Shown piece after piece: positions 26,713-40,000 of a stretch of DNA of 45,560 bases. The notes under the pieces are model-generated. The model saw nothing but the letters and a program-made list of their open reading frames with translations. It ran no database searches and was not told where the DNA came from. How positions within the stretch are numbered: the first letter of the stretch is position 1; each line of letters starts with the position of its first letter. Position numbers and translations under genes: made by a program. The stretch covers positions 1 through 45,560 of the forward strand of contig JAKQSI010000043.1 in assembly GCA_029570205.1 (NCBI GenBank). The letters run 5' to 3'. This DNA is from Candidatus Omnitrophota bacterium. Lineage in GTDB: Bacteria > Hinthialibacterota > Hinthialibacteria > Hinthialibacterales > JAKPRU01.

Positions 26713-27284
26713 CGCCGTTTCCTCGCCCCCCGCCCCTTCTCTTCTCCTCACCTCACCCCCGGCCCCCTTCTCCTCACCCCCAAACCCCCTTTCCAAGAAA
26801 GGAGAAGGGGAGTCGTCATTCCGGCGAAAGCCGGAATCCAGGCAGAAGCAGTCACGGTGGCCTGCCCTTACGGCATAGATCCATTCGCAGGGGTGACCTC
26901 CTGTGGTCACCCTTCTGTCACGGGCGGAACACCCGTCCTGCCATCTCTTACTCCCCAACCGACAAGACCCCCCACCCCAGCCCTTTCCGTAAACGGGGAG
27001 GGAGAAAAAATCACCCCGTTGCCCCGAATATCTTCCCCCCGTTTACGGGGGGATTGAGGGGGCAATCCGCAATTGAATTTTACTGCTCAAATGTTCAGTT
27101 GTCAAGACCGAAAAACAATCAATGCGAATCTGCTTCCAATTCGAGATTCCCACCTGACTCAATATGGCGCCAACGGTTAGAGCATCAAAAATATCCATGT
27201 TGCGGAATCGCTGCCCCTTTTCTGACGGATGCCGGAGAAGGTGGATAGGACGGTTGTCGGTTCGTTCGAATAGGTTGATGGCTG
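26713..27284. repeat. Mosaic of different palindromic repeats, no gene
   Basis: Several inverted repeats are packed here: a second copy of the ATTCCGGC element (26818-26837), GGGTGACC/GGTCACCC (26891-26912), ACGGG/CCCGT (26920-26936), an imperfect CCGTAAACGG hairpin (about 26985-27001) and CCCCCCGT/ACGGGGGG (27035-27052). The stretch before 26810 is C/T-rich with a CCTTTC/GAAAGG-type hairpin. From 27063 to 27284 the sequence looks ordinary; an open minus-strand frame there has no ribosome site or recognisable protein. Part of the copies match the repeats at 2429 and 3879. Confidence 0.8.
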
Positions 27285-27313
27285 TTGATTTCAAATCCCG
27301 GCCTGAGTAAACT
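27285..27313 (+). promoter_or_regulatory. Likely promoter of the hpf-pts operon
   Basis: TTGATT (27285-27290), a 17-base spacer and TAAACT (27308-27313) match 4/6 each. The leader before the hpf start would be about 97 bases. Confidence 0.4.
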
Positions 27314-27416
27314 GTTTTCAAAGTTCAGCAAAAAGCGCAAGATAAGCGGGCAGGAGGGGCGCTTTCCCCCCAACGGTCCGTTTTTCTTCATAATGATTCA
27401 CATAGAGGTTGAAACT

Positions 27417-27968
27417 GTGCAGATTACGATTACCGGACGGAATGTTGAGATCACATCGGCGATTCGGAACCATGTGGAGGAACGCCTCAGAAGCAAACTG
27501 AAGAAGTTTTTTCACTCCATTATGGAGGCGCATGTTGTGCTCATGCTTCAGCGGTTTGAGCATATCTGCGAAATCACGCTCAATGTCGGAAAGCTGACGC
27601 TTCATGCCCACGAAAAAACCAACGACCTGTATGTTTCCATCGACAAGGTCGTCGATAAGTTGGAAAGACAACTGGACAAACACAGGAAAAAACTCCAGAA
27701 ACACCGAACACGGGCAGATACCGGAGAACAAGCACTTCACTTGCAGATTGATGTTCTGGATGGAGTGGATGTGGATTCGTCCGCCGAACGCCCGAATGTG
27801 ATCTATACCGGCGAGGTGGACCTGAAACCCATGTCTGTCGATGAGGCTGTGACCCAGATGGATTTGTTCGACCAGGAATTCCTGGTGTTTCGAAATTCGG
27901 CAACGGAACGTGTGAATGTGCTGTATCGCCGGAAAGACGGGAATTACGGATTGATCGATCCCAAGTAA
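27417..27968 (+). CDS. hpf: Ribosome hibernation promoting factor, long form
   Basis: The protein binds the 30S subunit and, in the long form, pairs ribosomes into inactive 100S particles when growth slows. The N-terminal beta-alpha domain starts QITITGRNVEITSAIRNHVE. The C-terminal dimerisation domain (VIYTGEVDLKPMSVDEAV to VNVLYRRKDGNYGLIDPK) makes it the long form of 183 residues. An ATG at 27393 is in frame, but the GTG at 27417 has AGAGG 8 bases upstream and starts exactly where family members start (MQITITG), so it is chosen. It heads a gene run for a phosphotransfer relay, a common neighbourhood. Confidence 0.93.
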   Translation: MQITITGRNVEITSAIRNHVEERLRSKLKKFFHSIMEAHVVLMLQRFEHICEITLNVGKLTLHAHEKTNDLYVSIDKVVDKLERQLDKHRKKLQKHRTRADTGEQALHLQIDVLDGVDVDSSAERPNVIYTGEVDLKPMSVDEAVTQMDLFDQEFLVFRNSATERVNVLYRRKDGNYGLIDPK

Positions 27969-28047
27969 CCGATTTGCAGCAAGAATTGATGCGTTGAGCC
28001 GGGACTTCGTGGCCCGTGAGGACCGGATTCAAAAGAGCAGGAGAGAA

Positions 28048-28596
28048 ATGGGAGAACAAAAACCTGTTGAACAGGACGGTAACAGCCGGCCGAAAAGCCC
28101 CAATTTGGCGGCTTTTGGCGATTTGCTGTGTGACCTTTTAAGACCTGAGAGCGTTGTATTAACCATGGAGGCGACCGAAAAGCGTGAGATTCTGAAGGAA
28201 CTCCTGAGCCTGGTGGTGGCCGATCAGCCGGAAGAGGTGCAGGCAGCCGCTTTGGAGGCGCTGATGCAGAGAGAAGAGGTCGGCAGCACGGGAATCGGGG
28301 ACGGGATCGCTCTTCCCCATGCCCGCACGCCCGCTGTTCGGGAAATGCGGATGGCCGCAGGGGTATCCAGGGACGGCCTGAACTTCGATTCGCTCGACGG
28401 CAAGCCGGTTCACCTGTTCTTTCTTATCCTGACTCCTGTAAATGCCCCCGGCGCTCACCTGAAACTGGTGGGGCAGCTTGCGCGAGTTCTGCGCTCCTGT
28501 GAACTGCGTGAGAATCTGCGGTCAGCGACCACTTGTCAGCAATTTTGTCGGATTCTTCGTCTGGCTTGTAGTCAAAGTCCGGAGCACGGATCATGA
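28048..28596 (+). CDS. ptsN: PTS EIIA-like regulatory protein (PtsN/fructose type)
   Basis: This 182-residue protein accepts phosphate from HPr on His91 in GIALPHART, the conserved site of the fructose/nitrogen-type EIIA family. The domain spans about residues 25-175. No EIIB or EIIC domain is attached or nearby, so a regulatory role is more likely than sugar uptake. The frame opens further upstream with a TTG at 27994, but the ATG at 28048 has AGGAGA 5 bases before it and is chosen. The stop overlaps the start of hprK (ATGA). Confidence 0.88.
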   Translation: MGEQKPVEQDGNSRPKSPNLAAFGDLLCDLLRPESVVLTMEATEKREILKELLSLVVADQPEEVQAAALEALMQREEVGSTGIGDGIALPHARTPAVREMRMAAGVSRDGLNFDSLDGKPVHLFFLILTPVNAPGAHLKLVGQLARVLRSCELRENLRSATTCQQFCRILRLACSQSPEHGS

Positions 28597-29546
28597 CGGT
28601 ACGTCGCACCCATTCGATTTCAGTCGGTTTTCTGCTCGAACTGGAAAACCTTGGGTTGACCGTTGTCGCGGGGGAGAAAGGCTTGTCGCGTCCGATTACC
28701 TCTGCAGAGGCCAATCGTCCCGCGATTGAGCTCTTTGGGATTTTCGATTATCTGCAACCTGACCGTGTGCAGATTCTGGGAAGTGGAGAAACGGCCCATA
28801 TTCAAAGTCGGTCCACGGATCCGGAAATGGAGGCCAACCTGCGGCGACTTTTCAGTTCGGGGATTCCCTGCTGTGTCGTGACCAATGGTCGGACTCCCCC
28901 GTCGCCGCTTCCTCAGCTGGCGGAGGAAATCGGGGTTCCCCTCCTGGTTTCTTCCCACAATACAACCCGGTTCACGAAACGGTTGTGGGAACATTTGGAA
29001 CGTGCCCTTGCCCCGGTTGTCATTGAACGGGGTGTCCTGATGGATGTCTATAACATCGGCACGCTGATTCAGGGCGATTCCGGCGTCGGAAAAAGTGAAT
29101 GCGCGCTGGAATTGATGGAACGCGGACATACTTTTGTGGCGGACGATCTGATTGAAGTTCGTTCGCCCCAGGAGAGCCGGCTGGTCGGTTCGGGTCGGGG
29201 GATTGTGCCATATCACATGGAGATTCGCGGGATCGGGATCATCGATGTCAGCCGGATTTTCGGGCCTCGCAGCATCCGGGGGGAAAAGCAGATAGACCTG
29301 ATCGTGGAACTTCAGGACTGGAATCCGGATGTGGAGTATGAACGGGTGGGGATTGTGCAACGATATAAGGAACTTCTTAATGTCAAGGTGCCGTATCTGC
29401 TCATTCCGGTTCGTCCGGGTCGAAACATCAGCACCATTATTGAAATTGCGGCGGTCAATCAGAAATTGATCTCCCAGGGTGTTCACATGGCAGCGGAATT
29501 CGACAGGAAATTGATTCAGGCGATGCGGGAACAGACTCAACGATGA
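28593..29546 (+). CDS. hprK: HPr kinase/phosphorylase
   Basis: The enzyme phosphorylates HPr on the regulatory serine and, in many bacteria, removes that phosphate. The 317-residue protein has the N-terminal domain (about 1-130), the Walker A motif GDSGVGKSE (161-169), ADDL (183-186) and the family signature EIRGIGIIDV (210-219). Where many bifunctional enzymes read HGVLVD, this one has ERGVLMD (145-151), with Arg in place of the His. It overlaps ptsN upstream and ptsH downstream by four bases each, so the three are translated together. Confidence 0.95.
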   Translation: MTVRRTHSISVGFLLELENLGLTVVAGEKGLSRPITSAEANRPAIELFGIFDYLQPDRVQILGSGETAHIQSRSTDPEMEANLRRLFSSGIPCCVVTNGRTPPSPLPQLAEEIGVPLLVSSHNTTRFTKRLWEHLERALAPVVIERGVLMDVYNIGTLIQGDSGVGKSECALELMERGHTFVADDLIEVRSPQESRLVGSGRGIVPYHMEIRGIGIIDVSRIFGPRSIRGEKQIDLIVELQDWNPDVEYERVGIVQRYKELLNVKVPYLLIPVRPGRNISTIIEIAAVNQKLISQGVHMAAEFDRKLIQAMREQTQR

Positions 29547-29824
29547 ATGAGACGGGCACGGTCAGAAAAGAGGTGGTCATCCTGAACGCATTGGGGCTTC
29601 ATGCGCGCCCCGCGGCCTTGCTGGTACAGGCTGTCAGCAACTTGAACTGTAAGATCTGGATCACAAAAGATGACTATACCGTGAATGCGAAAAGCCTGAT
29701 GGGAGTATTGACTTTGGTGGCGGCACAGGGATCGGCGCTGGTCATCACGGCCAAGGGAGAGGATGCTCAACGTGCGGTGGACCGGGTTGTGGAACTGGTG
29801 GAAGGAAAATTCGGTGAGGAATGA
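29543..29824 (+). CDS. ptsH: Phosphocarrier protein HPr
   Basis: This 93-residue carrier has the active-site His in LGLHARPA, phosphorylated by enzyme I, and the regulatory Ser in AKSLMGVL, the target of HPr kinase. Both sites are intact, so both inputs can work. It starts inside the hprK stop (ATGA overlap) and is followed after 30 bases by the enzyme I gene. Confidence 0.96.
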   Translation: MNETGTVRKEVVILNALGLHARPAALLVQAVSNLNCKIWITKDDYTVNAKSLMGVLTLVAAQGSALVITAKGEDAQRAVDRVVELVEGKFGEE

Positions 29825-29854
29825 CCGAAACGGGCGGGGAGAGAACATTTCTCC

Positions 29855-31720
29855 GTGAATGAACGGAACCGACAGATGGAGACGCAGCTTACTGGAATAC
29901 CCGCGTCCACCGGCGTGGTGATCGGGCCTGCCCGTCTCTACCACACCCAGGTACCTAAAATCCGCCCCCGAACCATCGAACCCGATGCGGTGGACCTGGA
30001 AGTGGAACGCTTGCACAGGGCAGTGGCTGTCTCAAGAGAACAGATATGGGGCGTTTTGGGACGGGGGGATGCTCAGGGTATTGACCACACTGTCCAGGAT
30101 ATTCTGAAGACCCATTTGGTTTTCTTAAAAGATCCCATGTTGATCGGCCGGACCGAGCAACGTATTCGTGAGCAGCGGGAATCGGCGGAATATGCCCTTG
30201 CACAGGTTGTCGGTGACGCGGAACGGATTTTTTCCAGGCAGGAAGATCCCGTGTTTCGCGAACGATTCGCGGATATTCAGGATGTGGCCCGACGGGTATT
30301 AAGGAATCTGCTGGGAGGGATGACGGACTTGGGGGCCGATCTTCCCCAGGAACAGGTAATCCTGATTGCCCATGATCTCTCTCCCTCCGATACGGCAACC
30401 TTGCCGAAAGACCGGATTATCGGTTTTGCCACGGAGGTCGGCGGACCGACCAGTCACACGGCTATTCTGGCCCGAAGCCTGCGGATCCCCGCCGTGGTCG
30501 GTGTAGCCGGGCTTCTGGAGCAGGTCGGCGATGCAGACACGGTTATCCTGGACGGTTCTCACGGCATGGTGGTTGTGGGACCCTCCGTGGAAACCCGGCA
30601 GCGTTATGAGCGGACAGGGCGACAGATCCAGGCCGATGAAAACCGACTCAGAACTTATGCGCTCCTGCCGACCGTGACCCTGGACGGGCATGTGCTGGAC
30701 GTCTCGGCAAACATCGAATTGCCCGATGAAGCGAAGGATGCACTGCAATACGGAGCGGGTGGCATCGGCCTGTTCCGAACCGAATATCTGTTCATGCGTG
30801 CCCGAAACCTCCCCAGCGAGGAGGAACAGTTCCAGGCCTATCGCAGTGCCCTCGAATATATGGAGGGGCGACCCGTGGTGATCCGGACCCTGGACCTCGG
30901 TGGGGATAAGTTTGCGCACACGATTCCGGTTCCGGATGAGATGAATCCGTTTATGGGCTGGCGGGCCATTCGATTCTGTCTTCAGAATCGCGGCCTGTTT
31001 CGAACTCAATTGCGCGCCATTCTCCGTGCCGGGGTCTACGGACGGGCACGGATGATGTTTCCCATGATTTCCGGAGTGCGGGAACTCCGGGAAGCGCTGG
31101 CCTTTCTGGAGGAAGTCAAAGAGGAACTGCGCAAAGAAAAGGTCAAATTCGAGGAACATATACCGGTAGGGGGGATGATCGAACTACCCTCTGCGGTCAT
31201 GGTTGCGGAAGACCTTGCCCGATATCTCGATTTTTTCAGTATCGGTTCCAATGATCTCATTCAGTATTCTCTTGCCGTGGATCGAATCAACGAAAAGATC
31301 GCTCACTTGTATCAACCGCTTCATCCGGGAGTGCTGCGGATGATCCGTCATGTCGCTCGGGTGGGGAACAGGCAGGGGATTCCAGTAGAAATCTGCGGTG
31401 AAATGGCGGCAAATCCTCTCTGCTGCCTCGTTTTGCTTGGACTGGGGATCGAACGGTTATCCATGAGTCCTGTGGCAATCCCTCGCGTTAAAGCAATTAT
31501 CCGGTCTATCCGCATGGACCAGCTGAGTTTGTTCGGGGAACGAATCCTAAGCATTTCCACAGCGGAACAGGTGGAGCGGTATGCTTTGCGTGTGGCGCGC
31601 CGCATTCTGCCTTTCTATCCGTGGGATGAAGAGCAGGCGATGCCGGTGGGACATGGACAACCGCCTCGGGAGGCGGAGACGAACATGGATCTGGTGGTTG
31701 AGGCATCGCTGCGACGATGA
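29855..31720 (+). CDS. ptsI: PTS enzyme I (phosphoenolpyruvate-protein phosphotransferase)
   Basis: Enzyme I takes phosphate from phosphoenolpyruvate and passes it to HPr. The 621-residue protein has the N-terminal LTGIPASTGVVIGPA start, the active-site His in GGPTSHTAILAR, and the C-terminal PEP-binding barrel with TLDLGGDK, FSIGSNDLIQY and the catalytic Cys in EICGEMA. There is no GAF domain, so it is the plain sugar-type form rather than EI-Ntr. The GTG at 29855 follows GGGGAGAG at 10 bases; an ATG at 29876 with a weaker site would fit the family N-terminus equally well. No EIIB/EIIC genes are in the window. Confidence 0.95.
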   Translation: MNERNRQMETQLTGIPASTGVVIGPARLYHTQVPKIRPRTIEPDAVDLEVERLHRAVAVSREQIWGVLGRGDAQGIDHTVQDILKTHLVFLKDPMLIGRTEQRIREQRESAEYALAQVVGDAERIFSRQEDPVFRERFADIQDVARRVLRNLLGGMTDLGADLPQEQVILIAHDLSPSDTATLPKDRIIGFATEVGGPTSHTAILARSLRIPAVVGVAGLLEQVGDADTVILDGSHGMVVVGPSVETRQRYERTGRQIQADENRLRTYALLPTVTLDGHVLDVSANIELPDEAKDALQYGAGGIGLFRTEYLFMRARNLPSEEEQFQAYRSALEYMEGRPVVIRTLDLGGDKFAHTIPVPDEMNPFMGWRAIRFCLQNRGLFRTQLRAILRAGVYGRARMMFPMISGVRELREALAFLEEVKEELRKEKVKFEEHIPVGGMIELPSAVMVAEDLARYLDFFSIGSNDLIQYSLAVDRINEKIAHLYQPLHPGVLRMIRHVARVGNRQGIPVEICGEMAANPLCCLVLLGLGIERLSMSPVAIPRVKAIIRSIRMDQLSLFGERILSISTAEQVERYALRVARRILPFYPWDEEQAMPVGHGQPPREAETNMDLVVEASLRR

Positions 31721-31733
31721 CGGAGGGACCGGC

Positions 31734-32039
31734 ATGGCACGATCGGGCGATTCCGTCCCTGTTTCCGTTTTGAGTGTTCGGGTGGTTCCTCGTTCGTCCC
31801 GTCCGGGGGTCCTGATCTGGGAGAACGGGACGGCTCGTGTCCACCTCAACGCTCCACCCGTGGAAGGGAAGGCAAATCGCGAGTTGATTGCGCTGGTGTC
31901 GAAAGTCCTGGGGATTCCGCGTTCGTCCGTCGAAATCCGGTCCGGGACCAGGGGACGGGATAAGACCGTTCGAATTACGGGGTTGGCGCAAGATATCCTG
32001 GAGGCGAAGCTGGCGCAGTTTGCGCCGAAAGAGGTTTGA
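31734..32039 (+). CDS. DUF167/YggU family protein
   Basis: This 101-residue protein has the typical DUF167 pattern: LSVRVVPRSSR, HLNAPPVEGKANRELIALVSKVLGI-type core (split here by position 40-65) and SGTRGRDKTVRITG. The function of the family is not established. The frame is open further upstream, but GGAGGG lies 6 bases before the ATG at 31734, 13 bases after the ptsI stop. The tmk gene follows after 6 bases. Confidence 0.88.
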   Translation: MARSGDSVPVSVLSVRVVPRSSRPGVLIWENGTARVHLNAPPVEGKANRELIALVSKVLGIPRSSVEIRSGTRGRDKTVRITGLAQDILEAKLAQFAPKEV

Positions 32040-32045
32040 CTCGAA

Positions 32046-32684
32046 TTGACCGGGAAATTGATTTCCATCGAGGGCATTGAGGGGGCAGGAAAAAGCACAG
32101 TCGCGGCGCGTCTGACAGACCGACTTCGGCAGTCGGGACATTCCGTGCTGGAGCTGCGCGAGCCTGGCAGCACCCCCGTGGGGGAAACTCTGCGTACCCT
32201 GCTCAAAGACGGCACGATTGGTCTCGCGCCGCTCACGGAAGCGTTCCTGTTTGAAGCCGCGCGTCATGAGATGGCAATTCGGCGGATTCGACCCGCTCTG
32301 GCCGAGGGGCAATGGGTAGTCGTCGATCGGTTCTACGATTCCACAACAGCGTACCAGGGCTGGGGTCGAGGGCTGGATGTGGAAATGCTCTGCCGGATGC
32401 ACAAGGATGCCTGTGGAGAAATAGTCCCGGATTTGACACTCCTGCTCGATATCGACCCGGCTGTCGGGTTGGACCGAGCGCGTTCTGTTACCCGGGGACA
32501 GGGTGAAACGGCACGGGACCGCTTTGAACAGGAAGGGATTGCTTTCCTGAAACGGGTTCGGGAGGGATTTCTTTCTATCGCCCGGGCCGAACCCAACCGG
32601 ATTGTGGTGATTCCTGTCACCGGCGATGCGGAAACGGTGGTGGAATGTTGCCTGCGGGCAGTCCGGCAAAAATTAGGCAGGTGA
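32046..32684 (+). CDS. tmk: Thymidylate kinase
   Basis: The enzyme makes dTDP from dTMP for DNA synthesis. The 212-residue protein has the P-loop EGIEGAGKST, the DRF motif followed by YDSTTAYQG, and the lid region RSVTRGQGE with RDRFEQEG after it. The likely start is TTG at 32046, six bases after the DUF167 stop; a second TTG at 32058 is possible and neither has a strong ribosome site, so translation may rely on coupling. It is the last gene before the rpoB promoter, which starts 20 bases after its stop. Confidence 0.94.
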   Translation: MTGKLISIEGIEGAGKSTVAARLTDRLRQSGHSVLELREPGSTPVGETLRTLLKDGTIGLAPLTEAFLFEAARHEMAIRRIRPALAEGQWVVVDRFYDSTTAYQGWGRGLDVEMLCRMHKDACGEIVPDLTLLLDIDPAVGLDRARSVTRGQGETARDRFEQEGIAFLKRVREGFLSIARAEPNRIVVIPVTGDAETVVECCLRAVRQKLGR

Positions 32685-32703
32685 ATTGAAAGCGCGATGT
32701 TCC

Positions 32704-32732
32704 TTGACTCGCATGGACAAAATCCGTACAAT
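32704..32732 (+). promoter_or_regulatory. Strong sigma-70-type promoter of rpoBC
   Basis: TTGACT (32704-32709), a 17-base spacer and TACAAT (32727-32732) match the consensus in 5 of 6 positions each. An A-rich stretch follows the -10 box. Transcription would start near 32739, about 420 bases before rpoB. Confidence 0.7.
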
Positions 32733-32738
32733 TAAAAA

Positions 32739-33157
32739 GCTGTGCTGAAAGTCTGTTCGCGCGAAGATTTGAAAGACGAAAACAAACGGACGCAGACATA
32801 AGAAGGAATCTTTCGGAGACCATGTTTGGAGGCAGTGACCTCCCGGCCGTTCAATGAACTTCCCGCAGAAATGGGAAACGGTGCTGAAGGCACATTCGGC
32901 GCGACCGCCACAAGCGGAAACACATGGAGAGATTGACTCCTGCACGTTCGGCGTTTCCTGGTGTGAATTGTCCAAGTGTATTCACAGAAACGGTTGGTCT
33001 CCGCGACATCGAAACCACTGAAATACGATCTATGTTTCCATGGATTCACGTTGAATCGGATCAGAACTCTTGCGGCGCGGTTGTCACCCGGCTCATCAGG
33101 CCGGTCTGAATCGTACCGCATCCCCGTATGGGGGTTATCCATCAATCGAGGTGCCTT
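32739..33157 (+). promoter_or_regulatory. Long leader of rpoB with several hairpins
   Basis: The stretch between the promoter and rpoB has no convincing gene. It can form small stems at 32828-32843 (GGAGG/CCTCC), 32860-32877 (TTCCC/GGGAA), 32881-32893 (GTGC/GCAC), 33088-33104 (CCGGC/GCCGG) and 33122-33133 (CCCC/GGGG), the last just before the ribosome site. No T-tract follows any of them. A leader that controls rpoB translation or elongation is possible, but I recognise no known motif. Confidence 0.4.
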
Positions 33158-36997
<3,840 letters not shown>

Positions 36998-37056
36998 GTG
37001 GACCCGACCGTCGTTGACTGTCGGGAGAATCCCCAACTCTGAGGAGAAGCACACTT

Positions 37057-40000
37057 ATGTGGAAATCGGTTCAAACTCCCAGCGCCAAACCCCGCGAAGA
37101 AGAAATTCGCGATATCAACCGGATTCGATCCATTCGGATTACCCTGGCTTCTCCGGAAACCATTCGAAGCTGGTCCTATGGAGAAGTCAAGAATCCCGAA
37201 ACGATCGACTACAAGACATACAAACCGAAAGCGGACGGACTCTTTTGCGAGCGTATCTTCGGTCCGACACGGGACTATGAATGCGCATGTGGCAAATTCA
37301 AAGGTATTAAGCACAAGGGGGTCACTTGTGATCGGTGCGGTGTGGAAGTCATCCAAGCCAAGGCACGGCGCAGTCGCCTCGGGCACATCGAACTGGAAAT
37401 GCCCGTCTCCCATATCTGGTTCTCCAAAGGGGTTCCAAGCCGGATGGCTGCCCTCCTGGATATGTCGATCAAGGCATTGGAGCGGGTTCTTTATTTTGAA
37501 GAATATATTGTCCTCGATCCGGGCGACACGGATTTGCAACTTTATCAATTGATCAATGAGCGGGCTTATTCCGAGCTCCGTCAGGAATACGGCGATTTGT
37601 TTCGGGTCGGAATCGGTGCGGAAGCCATTCGGGAAATCCTGGCGAGTATGAATCTCGACCAGATGGCCAAAGAACTCAAAAAAGCCATCCGGGAAAGCCG
37701 TTCGAAGCAGAAAGTCAAACGGTACATCAAGCGGCTCAAGGTGGCGGATGATTTTCGAAACAGCGGCAACCGTCCGGAATGGATGATCTTGGAAGCCCTG
37801 CCGGTCATTCCGCCGGATCTGCGGCCTCTGGTCCCCCTGGATGGGGGGCGGTTTGCAACTTCAGACCTCAATGATCTCTATCGCAGGGTCATCAACCGGA
37901 ACAACCGTCTCCGTCGTCTGAAAGAAGTGCGGGCGCCGGAAGTGATTATCCGCAACGAGAAACGGATGCTTCAGGAGGCGGTTGATTCTCTTCTCGACAA
38001 CGGCCGTCGCGGACGGCCTGTCAAAGGCTCCAATAACCGGCCCCTCAAGTCCCTGTCGGATATGTTGAAGGGAAAACAGGGCCGATTCCGCCAGAATCTC
38101 CTTGGGAAACGAGTGGATTATTCGGGTCGAAGCGTCATCGTGGTCGGTCCGGAACTGAAGTACAACCAGTGCGGACTTCCGAAACAGATGGCGCTGGAGC
38201 TCTTTGAACCGTTTATTATCCGCAAATTAGAAGAACTGGACGAGATTACCACCATCCGAAGCGCGAAACGCAAGATCGAACGCGGTGACCCGGAGGTCTA
38301 TGATGTGCTGGAAGAAGTGATTCAGGACCACCCGGTTCTCTTGAACCGTGCTCCGACCCTGCACCGCATGGGTATCCAGGCCTTTCAGCCTATTCTGGTC
38401 GAAGGGAAAGCCATCCGTCTCCATCCGCTGACCTGCACCGCGTTCAATGCCGACTTCGACGGCGACCAGATGGCTGTCCACGTTCCGCTGTCTCAGGAGG
38501 CGCAGGACGAATGCCGCAAACTCATGCTGGCGAAACACAACATTCTCTCGCCGGCACATGGAGGCCCCATTTCCACTCCCACACAGGACATCGTCCTCGG
38601 TCTCTATTTTCTCACCAAGATTCGCAAACCGATCGACGGCGGGCCACCACGTCGGTTCTCCTCCACAACCGAGGCCGTGATCGCCTATGACCAGGGCTGC
38701 CTGGGGCTTCAAGATGAAATTGAGGTACGGGTGGAAGGACGGCTGACACGAACCACCGTCGGACGCATTGTTTTCAATGAATCCCTGCCGCCCGATCTGC
38801 GGTTTGTTAATGATTTGATGGTTAAAAAGAATTTGGCGGCGCTGGTTTCCCGGTGCTACAACATTTATGGGAAGGACCGGACGTCACAACTTCTGGATGA
38901 TCTGAAAAACCTCGGATACTACTACGCCAAAATCGGGGGGATCTCGATCAGCCTCACCGATATGCGCGTGCCTTCGGAGAAGGAGACGCTGCTTGCAGCC
39001 GCTCGGAAAGACGTTGCCGAAACCATCCGTCAGTATGAGGAAGGTGTGATCACCGATATCGAGCGGTATAACAAAGTAATCGACCGGTGGATTGAAACGA
39101 CCGAGGCTGTCGGGAAAGCCATGGAGAAGGAGCTCCAGAACGATCACAACGGATTCAACCCGATTTACATTATGTATCATTCCGGCGCTCGTGGTTCGGA
39201 GCAGCAGATTCGCCAGCTGGCCGGAATGCGAGGCCTCATGTCCAAGCCGATGAAAAAACTCACCGGCGGAATGGGTGAAATCATCGAATCTCCCATCGAA
39301 TCGAATTTCAAAGAGGGATTGACCGTTCTGGAGTATTTCATTTCGACTCACGGCGCACGAAAAGGTCTGGCCGATACGGCCTTGAAAACTGCCGAAGCCG
39401 GTTACCTGACTCGTCGTCTCGTGGATGTGGCGCAGGATGTAATCATTTCCGAAGAAGATTGTGGAACGCTGTCGGGATTTGAAGTCACTGCCATTCGCGA
39501 AGGTGACCGGACCATCGAATCCCTCGAAGACCGTGTTTTAGGCCGCGTGGCCGCGGAGGATATTCGAAATCCCCTCACCGGGGCGACTCTGGTTGAAACG
39601 GGCCAGGTAATCGATGAGGAAACGGTTAGTGCGATGCGTCTCTGCGGTGTGGAGCATGTGCGCATCCGGTCGGTCATGTCTTGCGAGGCCTCTCGTGGAG
39701 CCTGTGCAAAGTGCTACGGTTGGGACCTCTCCAAACGGGCGCCCGTAAACATCGGGGAAGCGGTGGGTGTGATTGCGGCGCAGTCCATTGGCGAACCGGG
39801 GACCCAGTTGACTCTCCGAACCTTCCACATCGGCGGAACCACCAGCCGTATCCTGGAGCAGTCTGAAGTCCGCATTCGTCTCAACGATGACGGAATGGGC
39901 GGCTTGCGGGACGGTGAAATCGGGATCGTCAAATATGTGCATCTTCGATATGTTGTCGATCGCGAAGGACGTCAGCGAGTCGTGAATTCCGGCGCCCGCC

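Noticed and set aside
26713-26958. N-terminal extension of the small protein upstream of dinB
   Set aside because: The extension is translated from palindromic repeat DNA; a good ribosome site supports the internal ATG at 26712.
27043-27321. Minus-strand open frame of 92 codons upstream of hpf
   Set aside because: It runs into repeat DNA, has no ribosome site, and no recognisable protein features.
32924-33109. Leader peptide or small gene before rpoB
   Set aside because: The frame has no ribosome site at a sensible distance, no regulatory codon run and no family similarity.
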